DNA of 64,000 nucleotides from Polytrichum commune (lineage: Eukaryota; Streptophyta; Polytrichopsida; Polytrichales; Polytrichaceae): contig OX485805.1 in NCBI GenBank assembly GCA_950295325.1, positions 45,282,758-45,346,757 of the forward strand, in the 5' to 3' direction. Shown piece by piece: positions 63,748-64,000 of this stretch (its first letter is position 1; each line of letters starts with the position of its first letter). A program made the position numbers and the translations under genes. The notes beneath the pieces are model-generated. The model worked only from the letters and a program-made list of their open reading frames with translations, made no database searches and had not been told where the DNA came from.

Positions 63748-64000
63748 TGTGGGTCCCAAGAACATTGTGACATTGTGCTCAAACCGCACGCTTATTGTGA
63801 TAATATGCTTTTTGGTTCGAGCTAAATATAAGAGGAGGACGAGAAGGGGAAGGTGGTGGGCTTGAGATAGGAAAAAAGAATTGCTAAGAAGTTTATGATA
63901 ATTGGGGGGACCCATATGGACATGTGATAAGAAAAAGAATGTTCACTTCAATAATAAATAAGATATTCTATGAGTTCCAAAACTTATAAGGAAAATGGCT

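Overview
The window looks like nuclear DNA of a land plant or close streptophyte relative. It carries an intron-rich hydroxyproline galactosyltransferase gene, a nuclear gene for chloroplast ribosomal protein L5 with a leading transit peptide, an intronless SUVH-type histone methyltransferase, and a mariner element with the plant DD39D signature. Genes are sparse and lie in AT-rich, repeat-laden DNA. The species cannot be named from the sequence; a spore plant is a guess only.

Layout. 1-6.3 kb: decayed transposon remnants (hAT-type transposase, CACTA-type MITE, hAT-type MITE, LINE reverse-transcriptase fragment), then a short duplicated, motif-rich segment. 6.4-12.1 kb (+): a complete 12-exon HPGT-like gene. 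14.4-16.4 kb (-): a three-exon chloroplast RPL5 gene with a 370-bp tandem duplication upstream. 17.3-25.2 kb: no gene seen. 25.2-47.3 kb (-): what first looks like a gene desert resolves into one long gene of about 32 small exons. All splice phases agree, the joined length is exactly 3000 nt, and the product is a predicted 999-residue coiled-coil protein that I cannot name. Its introns hold several MITEs, and one intron consists almost entirely of a terminal-inverted-repeat element. 47.9-50.0 kb (-): SUVH gene, with four copies of a 178-bp unit running across its start codon. 51.2-53.1 kb: a mariner element with 31-bp identical termini, inserted at TA inside a minisatellite, its transposase broken by one stop codon. 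53.5-64 kb: a doubtful ORF, a long member of the CACTACAC-ended MITE family, a large inverted repeat, and otherwise AT-rich DNA.

The host genes do not form an operon or pathway. They serve cell-wall glycoprotein glycosylation (HPGT), plastid translation (RPL5), heterochromatin marking (SUVH) and an unknown filamentous or scaffold role (coiled-coil protein). The unifying theme is transposons shaping gene structure: MITEs in introns, an introner-like intron, and repeat expansion at promoters.
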